This document shows positions 51,718 through 63,695 of a stretch of 64,000 nucleotides of DNA, piece after piece. The DNA comes from Albula goreensis (lineage: Eukaryota > Chordata > Actinopteri > Albuliformes > Albulidae), in contig CM040743.1 of NCBI GenBank assembly GCA_022829145.1, positions 8,070,646 to 8,134,645 on the forward strand, written 5' to 3'. The notes under the pieces are model-generated. The model did not search any database and was not told where the DNA came from. It saw nothing but the letters and a program-made list of their open reading frames with translations. Within the stretch, counting starts at the first letter, position 1. Every line of letters begins with the position of its first letter. The translations under genes were made by a program, and so were the position numbers.

Positions 51718-51840
51718 GCAGGGGGTGGGCAACCGTCGTCCTGCAGAGCTACAGGGCGTGTGTGGTTTTGGTCGTTAAGTAGCACAGTCGATTACACAGT
51801 AAACTCAACTTCCCTTATTGCACAGGCCTTAACTGGTTGC
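51718..51840. mobile_element. Partial MITE copy (left end only)
   Basis: GCAGGGGGTGGGCAACCGTC then GTCCTGCAGAGCTACAGGG is the usual left end of the GGGCCACAG-type family. I find no matching right end, so it is truncated or decayed. Confidence 0.5.
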
Positions 51841-53003
51841 TGATTTTAAGGTGAAAACAAACACTATCACATCTTGTAGCTCTCCCTGAGTGGGGCTTGC
51901 CACCCGTTTTGCGTTTTCCCTCTTGCGCTCTCCTTCTCTGCTTATTGTTCACTCTCTGCTCTACCAAACTGCGACAAAAAAGCCATTCCCTACCCGCCCA
52001 CTGATGTAGAGAGAATCTGCCAAACTGAGGCAGACGAACAATCTGAAAGAGACAGCAGATAAGGGACGAACCGCTCCATTAATGCACATCTAGATTAGGC
52101 CGCACAGCCCTGCATCAGGGATCCAGTTTCCAAGGCCCATTTGGAACGCTCTGTACGTCTTCCAGGTTTACATGTGCGCGCTTGTCAGCTCAGAACAGCT
52201 GGGCGGTTCTGTGGCCCATTCTAACAGCATCTGTTCTGTGACCTTCACACAGCTGTGGATAGAGGGGACTTCATGGGGAGAGAAGGAAGAAAGAAGACAG
52301 CCAGAAAAAAAAAAAAAAAAAAGATTGGAGGATTCTAAAGGCACACACAACAAAGAGGGTGCAAGTTGTAAACCCAAACAGAAGATGCAGTCCAAGAGCT
52401 CACAGCAGAATGTACAGCATGCTCAGGTTTAAAAAAAAAAAAATGAAATGAAAGAAAAAGACGATGCAAATTCATTTTGAAGATATCAAAAGAAGAGTTT
52501 TGTTTGAGTAAAAAGCAAAAGGCAAGAAGAAGATGGAACTGGAGCTGACTGAACTGATCCATGCTGCTCCACTCTCTCGACCGTGTCTCCGCCTGAGCAG
52601 ACCCCAGAGGTCGAGCCTGGGGGGCGGACACTCCACCGCGTGAGCCCAGGTGATAAAGCTTGGTGTCAGCACAACTTTTGGCTTGTTCTGTTGTTTTTTT
52701 TTTTTTTTTCCATTATTTAAAGATGGACCCGTTTCAGAACCAGAAAGAGGAATGTGGATTTTTTTTTTTTGTTAACACAACCCCTTCCTGCCTCAAAAAA
52801 AAGAACAAACTAAACAAACAAAAAAATGAACAGAAAACCACTTCTGAGCCTAGTTCTCTGAAGTTAATGGTTTTAGTTCAGCGAGCTGAGAATAAGAGTG
52901 CGCGAACATGTCCGCGTGTGCGTGGGAAGGTATGTGTGTGCGGGAGTGTGTGTGTGTGCACGCTGCCGATTGTTCTTCTTGCTCTTCTCTTTTTTCTGCT
53001 CAG

Positions 53004-53009
53004 TTTATT
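53004..53009 (-). terminator. armc1: Candidate poly(A) signal for armc1
   Basis: Minus-strand AATAAA about 170 bases after the armc1 stop codon. It would give a short 3' UTR; longer forms using signals further down are possible. Confidence 0.4.
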
Positions 53010-53175
53010 GCAAGCTGTTCCTGGCAGTCCTGCACCCCACAGCCAGGCAGCATTACGCGGCACAGTTTAACTGGGAGGGGCTGAGGTTGGTGGGGGGAGT
53101 GGTTAGGGGGGTTGGCAGGGTTTGGGGTGGGTGGAGTCGTCAGCCAGCCAGGCAGCCGGCCAATCGGCCAGCTCG

Positions 53176-53367
53176 TCACCAGTAGAAGGAGCGCGATAAA
53201 AAGTTTGCTGCGGTGCTGAGCCAGCCGACGCCCTCCTGGGTGGAGCCCACGCGAGACACCGCCTTGTCCGGGTCCTGGGAGGGGCTCTCTTCCTCCGGGA
53301 GGTAGTCTGGAAGATCCGTGTTCTGCTCCACCTCCACCGGGCCGTCCTCCTGGAACGGGATCAGTAC
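53176..53367 (-). CDS. armc1: armc1 coding exon 6 (stop codon)
   Basis: 192 nt including TGA, 63 residues: [40 protein letters not shown], then [20 protein letters not shown] and FYW. The acceptor is CTTGTCCAG. The acidic, proline-rich middle and the aromatic C-terminus match the family. Confidence 0.96.
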   Translation of the reverse strand, partial: VLIPFQEDGPVEVEQNTDLPDYLPEEESPSQDPDKAVSRVGSTQEGVGWLSTAANFLSRSFYW

Positions 53368-56300
53368 CTGGACAAGGAGCACCACCGGGTTAGCCCCGCC
53401 ACAGTTCAAAGTGGGGAATCGTGACCCATCCAAAATATTAAGTGAAATCTATGATCTCTATGTAATCTTACAAACGTCACTATTAATACTCACAATCACA
53501 ACACTGAGCAAAAATAAATAAATAACAATTACAATTTCTGTCATACTCACTCATCCCCTGGATATTCTCTGGTATCATTAGTGTAGGAATAGGGGAACCT
53601 AATGACCCAGGAATCCCAGACACTGAGGTTCACGATGGACCCCCCCAGCCATTTCCCCACCTCTCTCCTGGCAGTGCCTAAGATCTACACTCACCTTCGG
53701 CCACTTCTTTACGATCGGTGCTCTGAATAATTCACACATGCATTATGGACTTGCAATGACATATCCCCTTCAGTCCAGTAAAAATGCACTGCTCTTGTAC
53801 ATAATGCAGCACAGTTTCTTTTGTTTTGCTTTTGTGTTGCTCTGTTTTGACCGTGCCACAGCAATAGGATGTAACATCTGCGTTTATTCTAATGTTCATC
53901 TTCTCTTAAAGATAAACTGAAATTTGGGTATAAACGTGTGAAATGCCCTCAGACACGGCCTGCAGCCTCCATGGCTGGTCAGACACTGCCATCTGCTGGA
54001 TAAGAGCGGATGTGCACAGAAGGCAAAGGGAATAAAGGAGTGCTTTACACATTCAGGTAATGGCTCAAAATTTCCACTTTTATGGATTAATACTGGATAA
54101 TGAGGATGCATCAAGACTCTAAGTCCTTCACTAAGACAAGGAGCCAGAGAGAAAAGTCAGATTAAAGGGAACACACATGAAAATCTGTGTGACTTCAGTG
54201 TGGCTTTTTTCATCCATTTTATTTTAGTGTTTAATAAGCTACAATAAAGCCATTTGATCCATCTTTGATTCATCATGATGACAGCATTCATGTACACACC
54301 CATCAACCCGGAGAGTACTGCATCTGTAGTCTGTAGTCCTGATCTCCAGCCAGGCTCTGAGCCGCATGACTTCACAAAATGACTAAATGTTTACAGTGTT
54401 CCCGGCTCCTTCCTGCATTACTGACCGAGCTGGTTTGGCTGAAACCACACTCCCCTGTCCTGAGTGTGTCAGTGGTTTAAGGTGAACTGGAGAACCTGCT
54501 GGACTCACAACCTGAGCGACACTGCTTTAAACAACTATTGCAGTGTAAATCTAACATTGATTCCATGCTAGCTGAAAAAACACAGGAACTTAGAGGCACT
54601 AGCTTGGTCAGGTTTTCCATGTCTCTACTTCAGATGCTTGATCTCCAACAGAGTGTCTGGAAAAAACTTGGATTTAGTTTTGAAACAGGCTATCTGATTG
54701 GCCCTTAAATTTCTGAAGGCGGCTCTGATTGGCAGGGGCAGTTTCTGTCTCTGAATAATTGCTTCCAATTGGAACTCCACCTACACAAGATCATGATTGT
54801 AGGTATCTGACACAGGTATCTGGCGTGGTTTGACCTTTGACCTTGGTAAAGACATGGCGACCTCGGAGCTGGACTTACCTCTTCTCCGTCCTCTTTCTTC
54901 ACCACCTGCTGAGCCTTCATGACCTTGGTGGAGGCGATGGCCGACCCCAGGGCCTGCAGAGAGTCAAACAGAGCCTGTTTAGCTCCATACGTCACGTAGG
55001 AATTCCCAGAATGCACAGCAGTGTAGTGACTGCACGCTATCAGCACTAACTTACATTATTTATCTGGAGAAAGGAATCAGCAATCTACATTACTATGCAG
55101 GGCAAAGCTCAGTGGTGTTCAGCTCAAGTCCCAGGGGGCCACAGTGCCAGCAGGTTTTTATAGTCTGCTTTCAAACACCAGCCACTACTGTCCATGCTAA
55201 TCTACGATTTTTGTTATTAATTTAAATGTTGGAAAAATACCACAAAACAGTCGACACTGTGGCCCTCCATGACTGGAGTCTGACACCTCTGCTCAGGATA
55301 ACATTGAATAGTTGAGCCACTGCACCATATCATTACACTGGATACAGGAGCAACCATTCAACTACATTAGATAGTTAGGTCCTTGACCTACGCTATCAAT
55401 GTAAACAGAGGCCTCACTGCTACACATTACAATACTAAAATAAAGGTTTCCTGCAAGTCCTATTTTGCAACACTTACTAGACAACTCACTGCTGTAGACT
55501 ACGAAAGTAAATGAGGGTCTAATTGCTCTACATTACTATACAAGAAAGAGCAGACACTGCTTTATATTACGATTATGACGACATGACCAACCGACTTACT
55601 GATTACAATAGCAGAGAGAATCACTCTTCTACGCAACTATAGTCACTGCTCTAGACTATGATGCTGAGGGGAGGACTCACTGATCTACGTTACTATACTA
55701 GTGGGAGACCCTGCCCTACATTACTATACTGGAGAGGTGTTGTCCGACTAAGTCCCCATCATGCCTGTGAGAAATCATGGTGGAGATACTGATTACTACA
55801 GCGTACAGATGAGTCACTGGTTTACATTACTGTGGTGGAGGTCTCCAAACTCATCAGAGGAGGGCCAGTGTGATGTTGGAGCTTGTGTTCTGGCCCAGCA
55901 CCAAAACACCTCCTTAAACTAATCAACCAATCAGAGTACTAGCCACTATAGAATTAGACTGGAGACCCCTGTTATAGTGCAGTTACATTAGCTATGTACA
56001 TTTTTTTTTTAATCCAGCACTTTCCAACATTGTTTGATAGGCTTTCAAGAATTACATTTTAAACAATGAAAGTGATACAGATGCTTACAGCCAGGGGCAT
56101 AGCACCAGGGGAGAACAGGGTACTAAGCATACAGGGCCCAAGGGTATGAAGGGGGCCACAAAAGTCTGGGAATTTTTTTTTTTTTTTTTTTCTAAATTAA
56201 GAGTAGAGGGGCCCTCAGAGCCTGCCTGTGCACAGCGCCCAGAATTTCTAGCTACACCCCTACTTACAGCATCTAACAAACAGTCCTTGCACAGTCAGTA

Positions 56301-59300
56301 AGCGTTGTGAGAACAGAAGAAAGCAGTGATTGGTTGTGCTGACTGACCTCAGCCTTCAGGTCCGAGCGGATGCGGACAACGCAGCGCTTCACGGCCATCT
56401 GGAAGGTGAAGCTGATGACGCCTTTGATCTTCAGAAGGGCCTCCTCACACAGGCTGCGCCGGGTCTGCAGCGACACAGCACAGACACACACAGACACACA
56501 CACAGACAGAAACACACACAGACACAAAATGTGGTCAACCTCTGGGTTCAGCTCCTGTCTCAGAGCCGAGAACAAGAACCTACAGGCCCGACGGCAGGCT
56601 TAGGGCCCTGCTCTTTCCCAGCTCTCACCTCCAGGTTTAGCTGCAATTCCAAATCTCACCTCCAGGGGAAAACCCTGATCCCAACTTTTTCAGAACATAC
56701 TGAACAGTTTGTAAAAAGTTTTATTCATGGCTGAGTCTTGCACTTCTGTGTCACAAACTTATAAACCTCTTCAGCTGGGGATATTAGGAACACTTATGGT
56801 CTGTCACATTTGTTACCAAAAGCAAACACTCAAGGTCAGCGCTGACACAGAGCCATGACAGCACCAGGAAGGAAGAAAAGCTCCCCCTCTGAGCTGGGTT
56901 CTCCTCCATTTACTGAGTTACCTCCATCACCCCTGCTCTGGGGAGGGGAGGGGGGGGCAGTATCTGTGTAGATACAGATCTTTGCAAAGCTGCTTATTGA
57001 CAACATTCTCATTAAAAGTAAAATAAGCACTACATAAATGAAACTGATGAGCGACTATCAGCATTGCGTGGCACTCACAGAGTCGTCCAGGCCATCGATG
57101 TGGAGCACCACGGTTTTGGCACGCTTATTGGTGGTGCCCAGGAAGAACTGGGCCTTACGGCGGCACGAGGCCCCGCCCTCGGGCTGGTCTTCTTCTGCTG
57201 TGCCGGCCGCCTGCAGTAGCTCATAAATCTCAGAAGCCAAGAGCTTGGTCTCCCCAGGGGTCGTCGTCCTGGCAACAGAACATTGCCACTCATCAAACAA
57301 ACTGGACAGTCACTCCACAAGAAAAAAAAAACTTCACTACATTCAATACACTATGTAACTATATTTACTCTGATGCTATTAGGGTGTCTATAAACATGCA
57401 TAACATGGAAAAACACTCATACATTCCAACTGCAATCTCTCCTGAGCAGTTATGCAATTTGATATTAATATACTTTTATGGACAACACTCTTTTCTTGGG
57501 AGGGGGTGTGGAATGTAGAATCAACATGTGGCTCTAGACTATCTTATTATGCGTTTAATACTGTTTATGACCTTGAAACTTCAAAGTGCAAACAAAATTA
57601 CCTTCAAGGGAAAAGTATAAAGTGCCCATTGTGTCAAAGACTTATCTTTGTCATTGGGCTAATGTTACTTGAATGCACTATTTGCACAGGCAGTCCTGGC
57701 TCACTCAGAGAGCTCAGATGTTTTGCTTACTGTCTGTTTATACAGCTGAGCATTTACTGTAGCCAGTCAGGTCGGGTGTCTCACTCAAGGGCACAAGGGC
57801 TGCACCCTTTCCAGAGGTCCAAAATCTACAACATTAGGTTACAAACTAAGCTCCTCAACCACACCAAACTCCACACACAATATGAGATGTGACCACACTT
57901 ACAGTGGGGAAAAAAAACTTAGTCTATAATACAGCCAGCACATAAAGCAATACGGTCCCCGTTTCATAGCATGAATGGACGCCTCAGCCCTCCTCATACT
58001 ATGGGGTGCCCAAGCAACGTTCAGCGTCCTTATTGCGCGATACGCTCAAGCAAATCAAATGACATGCTGCGTTTTTCTTTATTTGGTCTCATACAGAACA
58101 TCTGAATCACAGAATTAAGCTTCCGCAGAACAGGAAACTATAGCAGCAGGAAATGAAACCTGACAACCTGGGCAAGAGTGGAAAGAGAGCAAACGCATGA
58201 CCGCTTCCTCTTTCATACAAAGGGTGTGCAGGCTCTCATGTGCCGGCATGCACATATGACTGTGCGCTAGTGACGCCACAATGGGGTTTCACTGATGCTG
58301 AAACACTGTGGAGCCACAATTAACTATCAAGGCAGAGACTTCTTTGAACCAATTGACAGGCTTGGCTGTCAACAGAAAAACAGAATGATTCATTCATGTG
58401 AACCAGGTACTGTTGGCATACAGCAGCTCAACCCATTCATGGTGTCATTATACCCAACCACAGTGAGCAGTGTTCTCTGGACATGTATGAGATGAAAGGC
58501 TGTGTAAGCACTGTAGGGCCTCCAGGGTCCTATGAAGTCCTCTCTGGCTGTAAACACAGGAGTTATCACCAGGCTGTTATTCTCTGTGTGTAAATGCCCC
58601 AGGCCTCTGTGGGCATACACATCATATTTCAGCTACCTCACAAACACGTTCCGCCAACTTAAAACCAAGCAGTATACAGACTACATGCAGCGGCGATAAT
58701 CCAATCCCTTCCACCTGATCTGAATATTTTAGTGATTCATACTGAGACTGGCAAAGCTATAAACCTGACCAACACAATGAGAGGTACGCCAAAATGTCAC
58801 ATAGAGAGTAAGCAGAGTCAAATATCAGTTGTCAGGATGTTAAGAGCTGTGAGTATACACAAACAATGCTTAGAGCCCAGTATAAACACACACATGTGTA
58901 CCCACACACACCTGCTGGATTCACCACCAGACATCAAAAACATATGGGCCGCTGAAAGTAAAACTGAAGTGCTGGGCCTGACACATGTTCTCGGCTGAGG
59001 TGTCTTGAAGTCTCCAGGACTATGAAAATCCAGGGACACAGGTTTCATATAAAAAAAAAAAAAAAGCAAATTTCTAAATATAAAAATGGACACTTTCACC
59101 TTTCAACTTCCTATGCTATTCCACAAGAAAAAACTTTTCAGCAATGTTCCTGGATGAAAACAAAACACAGAGCCACCTAACACAGCACAATGATGATGCC
59201 AACTCATTCTTCACACATAAAAAGTAACTATGTATACTGGAGACTGACAGCATTTTCTGTGGGAGACAGAACAACATACTCTGGACACCGGCTTCACAGC

Positions 59301-60702
59301 TCCAGATCTGAGTTAGGGGCTTCCATTTTGAGATGGGAGGAATGCTGTTAAAATGGAGCATTTGCTAGTGTCAATCACCGAGTTCTAAAAATGTGCTGGA
59401 CTGTATGGCTGAGGACAGTGTCCATCTTCCCTGGTGTGAAACACCCAGATCAGAACAGCTTCCTTATTTCCTTCCAGGGGGGTGGGGGACTTACTTCTGC
59501 ATGACGTTCTGTAAACTCAGCATCATCCCCAGCTCTCCTTTCATCTTCTCCCGGTTGGCACGGCATTCTGCTAGGTATCGAACGGCCTGCAGGAGACACG
59601 AGACATGTCAGAGGAGTGGGGTCACACACAGGTCACACACACATCACATATTGGTGACCCTACCAATAATGAACTAAGCTCTGCAACATCAAAGATGGAT
59701 GACTGTAGCTTCAGAAAATAAAAGTCCTACCATGTACTTGTTCCACCCATGCACTAAACCAGATGATTCTAATCAGCACAGCTCTTATACTTCCTGAAGC
59801 CGGAGTCGTCCACCTCTGTCCAACATATTCCCACAGGCTCTAGTGAGTTTGTGCTCTCTGAGTTAATAAACAAAGACTGCAACCTACTACTGCATTTCAA
59901 ACACGTGTGTGTGTGCATATGTTCATAGATCCAAGGCAGAGAGAGTGTGTACATGTATGAAACGGGGAGAGTGAAAGAGGAGGACAGGGAGAATGGGAGT
60001 CTGTGGTAAGAGCGAAACAGTGACTGTGTATGTGACAGTATGAGTGTGTGTTTGCGCACATGTTTCTCTTTGATTCCTACTCTTGCTCAGCAGTACTTCC
60101 AGAGAGAGATAAATGGCTCTTGGCTTAGATGTGTGCTGGGTTACTAAACCCTCGTGATCCTGATAGCAAGCAGCTCAATGTGATGTGAGGGAAAAAAAAA
60201 GGGTTTTCTGTGCTATTAACCCATTTAACCGCTCAGTTTATGGACTGAATGTACGACTCAATACATACCTTAGGCTAAACTGTTATGACTCAAAGAATAA
60301 CACTGTACAACACCATTTGAATTTGGGATTTCAAGTTATTGAACACAAAGAAAATGAGGTGCTATGGAAACACAGCATTAGATAAAACAGCAAAGGTCTA
60401 ACAAAACTAATTCACTAATGAATTCATATAAATGCATCTGAAGGGTACAGCACCTTCCTCATTGGTGGATTACCTGGCATGACACAACTGCAGTAAGAAC
60501 TTGATATTGACATTTTCAGTCACAAATTCAGGTGACTTACCAGAAGCGCCGAGTACACCACCTGGGGGTTGGGGTGATCTAGGAAGAGAATGAGGCCTGG
60601 CAGACAGCCCTGGTCTTGGACGATCGCTCGCCGGTTGAGGGGGTCGGCGGCCAGGTCCCGCAGCTGGTTAACCACGGCCAACGCATCCGGCTCTGCGGTC
60701 AT
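53176..60702 (-). CDS. armc1: Armadillo repeat-containing protein 1 (whole coding span, six exons)
   Basis: Complete coding span of ARMC1: six exons of 162, 92, 190, 117, 75 and 192 nt, all with GT-AG borders and compatible phases, giving 275 residues (human about 282). ARMC1 is a small armadillo-repeat protein reported in the cytosol and on the mitochondrial surface, linked to mitochondrial distribution and the MICOS/DNAJC11 bridging complex. The N-terminal ARM-like part is in exons 1-3. A heavy-metal-associated-like fold segment (LHIDGLDD, then [23 protein letters not shown]) crosses exons 3-4. The tail ends [15 protein letters not shown], almost identical to human. The start is [20 protein letters not shown]. 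An in-frame TGA lies five codons upstream, so this ATG is the start; human begins a few residues earlier. No breaks are seen. Confidence 0.97.
53984..53999 (-). promoter_or_regulatory. CTCF-like motif, reverse orientation, in an armc1 intron
   Basis: Minus-strand CCAGCAGATGGCAGTG, essentially consensus, in the last armc1 intron. It is convergent with the forward motifs at 38302 and 49061. Confidence 0.6.
54879..54953 (-). CDS. armc1: armc1 coding exon 5
   Basis: 75 nt, 25 residues: [20 protein letters not shown] then EDGEE. The acceptor is CTCTGCAG and the donor AG|GTAAGT. In human the corresponding exon begins [19 protein letters not shown]. Confidence 0.95.
55096..55290. mobile_element. 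hAT-like MITE with GGGCCACAGTG ends, armc1 intron
   Basis: The left end CAGTGGTGTTCAGCTCAAGT and the right end, read in reverse complement, CAGAGGTGTCAGACTCCAGT both continue into GGGCCACAGTG. Arms are about 37 bases. It interrupts a degenerate tandem array. Confidence 0.7.
55395..55830. repeat. armc1: Degenerate minisatellite in an armc1 intron
   Basis: Diverged copies of a unit around CTCACTGCTCTACATTACTA then TACTAGAGAGGAG recur every roughly 40-50 bases. A single similar unit (CAATCTACATTACTATGCAG) lies at about 55070, left of the MITE at 55096, so the array was probably longer before that insertion. Confidence 0.6.
55835..55975. mobile_element. Related short MITE copy, armc1 intron
   Basis: Ends GAGGTCTCCAAACTC and, in reverse complement, GGGGTCTCCAGTCTA. 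The inner GAGGGCCAGTGTG resembles the family at 55096. Confidence 0.55.
56091..56262. mobile_element. hAT-like MITE in an armc1 intron
   Basis: Ends CAGGGGCATAGC and (reverse complement) TAGGGGTGTAGC form terminal inverted repeats of the common CAGGGGYGTAGC hAT type. CTTACAG is repeated directly outside both ends (56084-56090 and 56263-56269), and one further base is close, as expected of an 8-bp duplication. A long poly(T) lies inside. No coding capacity. Confidence 0.8.
56348..56464 (-). CDS. armc1: armc1 coding exon 4
   Basis: 117 nt, phase 0 at both ends, 39 residues: [20 protein letters not shown] followed by [19 protein letters not shown]. The acceptor is CGCTGCAG and the donor GAG|GTCAGT. 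This is the most conserved stretch of the gene and appears suited to a ferredoxin-like/HMA-type fold. Fold assignment is inference. Confidence 0.95.
57079..57268 (-). CDS. armc1: armc1 coding exon 3
   Basis: 190 nt beginning with the last base of the split lysine codon. It encodes 63 residues, from [19 protein letters not shown] to the highly conserved [19 protein letters not shown] and LHIDGLDDS. The length is exactly that recalled for human. The variable linker (about [15 protein letters not shown]) is the least conserved part of the protein. The donor is TCT|GTGAGT. Confidence 0.96.
57269..59494. other. armc1: armc1 intron between coding exons 2 and 3
   Basis: About 2.2 kb without further exons or recognised mobile elements. 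The 146-codon frame at 57452-57892 has no family resemblance. Confidence 0.7.
59495..59586 (-). CDS. armc1: armc1 coding exon 2
   Basis: 92 nt starting after a CTGCAG acceptor. It reads [20 protein letters not shown] and continues [10 protein letters not shown] plus two bases of a split lysine codon. The donor is AA|GTAAGT. Human ARMC1 has [20 protein letters not shown] at the same place, so exon border and phase agree. Confidence 0.95.
60541..60702 (-). CDS. armc1: armc1 coding exon 1 (start codon)
   Basis: Encodes residues 1-54, from [11 protein letters not shown] to QVVYSALL, including the near-invariant [19 protein letters not shown]. The donor is CTG|GTAAGT at the 60541/60540 border, phase 0. 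The exon continues 5' as untranslated sequence to an acceptor at 60750, which has a pyrimidine-rich tract ending CTCCCTCAG and a CTGAC branch-like motif. Confidence 0.96.
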
Positions 60703-60750
60703 GTTGCTGTCAGCTCAGTGTGCCATGAAAATCCAAACAGCCTGTTTCCC
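60703..60750 (-). other. armc1: armc1 5' UTR part of exon 2
   Basis: Untranslated leader between a strong acceptor (pyrimidine tract ending CTCCCTCAG) and the ATG. It contains the in-frame TGA that fixes the start codon. Confidence 0.55.
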
Positions 60751-60837
60751 CTGAGGGAGCAGGACAGTGCAAGGTCAGCTACAGGATTAGTTGAGGAGGT
60801 GATTCTGAACACTGCAGAGTCTTTCAAGAACATAAAC

Positions 60838-61030
60838 CCCTTCAATTGCAGTCCTGGAGGGTAACACCACATGCTGATTTTTGCTTTCACCTTTAATTCT
60901 AAAACAACTTCTGACCCAGGAAACCAGGTGAGTTGACTGTGTATACAACTGCTTTAATCAGTCATCAAGAGCACAGTAACAACACAAACCAGTGTACCTC
61001 CAGCCTTTCAGAACCAAAACTTCAACCCAC
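60838..61030. mobile_element. Related MITE copy, armc1 first intron
   Basis: The left end TTCAATTGCAGTCCTGGAGG and the reverse-complemented right end GAAGTTTTGGTTCTGAAAGG then CTGGAGG form diverged inverted arms. Confidence 0.5.
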
Positions 61031-62302
61031 TGCCCCACACATCCCAAGCTAAGAAGTCAACAAAAATCTGCACGTTTCCTATCATCAGATAGGTAAGAAT
61101 AGGCCGGAGAGCATTCCCGGGGGAAGGTCTACATTTAGAATAACAACACATGGTACATCGAACCTAGAGAAAATGTAGCGTAGGACACATCGATGACAAC
61201 AGAATTAGACACAAAACAAAACAGCCAGATTTTACTCATTTACTAGCTACTTTACTTAAACGGCCACATTACGCCAAAATATTACACGTAAATGTCGTAC
61301 AAACACCTGAATATAAAACAGCCAAAAAGGATTAAATACATTCCATGAACTGCCAAGTGTGCCATGGTGAGGTGCAGCGAAACTTTCTAAGTACTTCAAG
61401 CTAGTTGGTTGACTGAGTTACATAACAGTTATTCTGGGAATTCGCACGTTGGTGTGTTTGCTGCCGTGTTTTGCTCCACTTGTAACATAAGCTATATATC
61501 CATTATATAAGTCTGGGAAATGAAAGAAAATAAATGCAGGTATATTAATCATTTAAATTCTAATATTACAATAAGTTATATAATAGGTATTTATAAGATT
61601 GATGTCAGTGTTCCCTTATACTGGAACACTGATAAACAAAGTAATGTTTAAGAATAGCTTATGTTGTCTAAGTTTTATTGAATGCTGTCGCAAATTATGT
61701 CTCAAATATTTCAACTTAAGCCGCAAAACAGCTACTTTCTAGCCTGCTACCACTAAAAATGACACCAAACATTTATGGTGGTGCCTCCTGTAACGTGTCA
61801 TTAGCCATCTTCTTATTCAACGTGGAGCAAAAAGCTGCGGTACTGACAAAGGTTGGCGACACAAGTACTATTACATAGCTGTGAAAGAGATCAGTCTAGC
61901 TAATTGTACAAAGTTAGCTACGCTTAAAGACGGTACAGAGGAATGACTAGCCAAATACCCGGCGAAAAGTGACATCAAGCAACCCGGCCATTTTAGTGAC
62001 TTAGCCAGCTAGCAAGCTAGTTAACGCTGCCATGAATGCTAGCTAGCTTTTACGGTCTCAATGAATTCCAGACCAGAGCCATCACTGGCTAGCTGAATTA
62101 TAGCTTCTCTTTGTCTTCCTACTGTTCATCCACTAGGTACAATGAAGACCACTGATCAACTTCCTAGTTTTAATTTGCTTGGTTAGAAAGCAAACAACAT
62201 GATGAATAACCAGGACAGCGTAATATGATCTGATAATATTTTTTCTCACACTGCTGCTTTCAGGGGAACCTTTCGGGAAACACCCTGGAATAGCCAACAT
62301 AC

Positions 62303-62540
62303 CTCGGTGATTCTTCTTCGGTCGAGCAATGAACATAAATCGAGACCGCAGGGAAGGATTATGTTAAAGTAAACTACTTTCTTGACACGATGTAAACTAC
62401 CAAATATCGCATGGATTACTGTGTAAAAGTATTCATAAAATTTACCTAGCGTTATTTATTCCGCTTACGTCTGACCAAATTATTTTTTCCCTTACAATCA
62501 ATGCTTCGGTCATTCGCTTGATACTTACAACGTTTCTGAT
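62303..62540 (-). promoter_or_regulatory. armc1: Probable armc1 non-coding exon 1 and promoter
   Basis: A good donor, ATCACCGAG|GTATGT, ends a likely non-coding exon at 62303 on the minus strand. It pairs with the acceptor at 60750. Upstream on the minus strand is a CCAAT box (TCCAATCAG, about 62536-62545), a usual component of TATA-less housekeeping promoters. The 5' limit given is only approximate. Confidence 0.45.
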
Positions 62541-62874
62541 TGGACAAGTAACGAGCGAGTCGTCTCGACCAAGAGCCATTCAGCTTAGCTTTTCTAAGAG
62601 TGCAAAGGTCACATATAGATACAGAACGTGTAGATTGGAAGAATTATCTTTGCCGATCTGCACAAGGTTTATAGGTGTGGGGCTTTAACTGACGTTGTGG
62701 GCTGATGCATATATTTGAAAGCCGCCAATAAATGCATTGGAGGGAAGTCACGTTGTTTTTGCTCCACAGAATTTCACAACACATTTTAAGTGTACTCAGC
62801 CTATACTTTAAATCGATTCTTTGATCCCAAAATCTTCCAGCAGGTTTAAAAGGACTAATGGGGTCTGTGTCATA

Positions 62875-62878
<4 letters not shown>

Positions 62879-62912
<34 letters not shown>
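62879..62912. repeat. (GT)n microsatellite between armc1 and the next gene
   Basis: About 17 pure GT units. Confidence 0.95.
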
Positions 62913-62914
<2 letters not shown>

Positions 62915-63695
62915 TAAAGGTCACATTAATCCTGAAACAATGAACATGCTGAAGAATGTCATGGTTTTGTTAAACATTTATGAACACTCCTCAACATTTT
63001 TTTCATGTGGGTATTCCATTTTTTAATGATACTGCGCGTCAATAACAGTGAATCATTACATAGTCTATGCCATTTTTTACTGACTGTAACTGCATCCCAG
63101 TTATTAATGTATTTCAGTGTATTTCAGAAGTAAGCATTGTACTGTTCTCAAAACAAAATTCCTTGCACTGTAGACTGAACACATATTGTTCATGTCATAA
63201 ATTTGTAAAGATTTTAAATGATTTATAAGTTGTTTCTCCACATCGAGTGTCTGCACTGTTATTAAAGCACTTGATGATTGACCAAAACATTCGTCCAGCT
63301 CTTCAGCCCGTTTTTTTTTTTTTTTTTGTGTGTTGTTGCTGGTACTTTTTGAATCTTCATGGGCACTTTTTCAATCAGTTGTCTAAATGCTGTGCTGTTA
63401 TTATTATCATCATCATCATCATGCCCCATTCTTGCTTGAGATATAGTACATACCCCAATGTAAATTAAACTCTCAGGCTTCTCTACCAATGCCTGTTGGG
63501 GTCCTTTTACTGAAGCGCGTCGCTTTGTCTTTCCTTGTTGGTCGCGCTGATTCCGTACTGATTTCAAGACACATGCCATACATTAACAGTTTAACATAAA
63601 ATGATAACCAGAGGTTATTGAAATCAACCCTGTGTTTTGACACTTTTTGGAATTAAAGTGAAAGTGTGCTTTTTGTGCTTGCTTACCGGCTAACC

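Larger units (their letters stand above)
48108..53003. other. Interval between bhlhe22 and armc1
   Basis: Contains the bhlhe22 5' UTR and promoter at its left edge, one CTCF-like motif, a partial MITE and A-rich tracts near 52.3-52.8 kb. I see no trace of CYP7B1, which lies between these genes in human. Confidence 0.55.

Noticed and set aside
57452-57892. Plus-strand 146-codon frame in an armc1 intron
   Set aside because: Lies inside an intron of a well-supported gene on the other strand, with no family resemblance.
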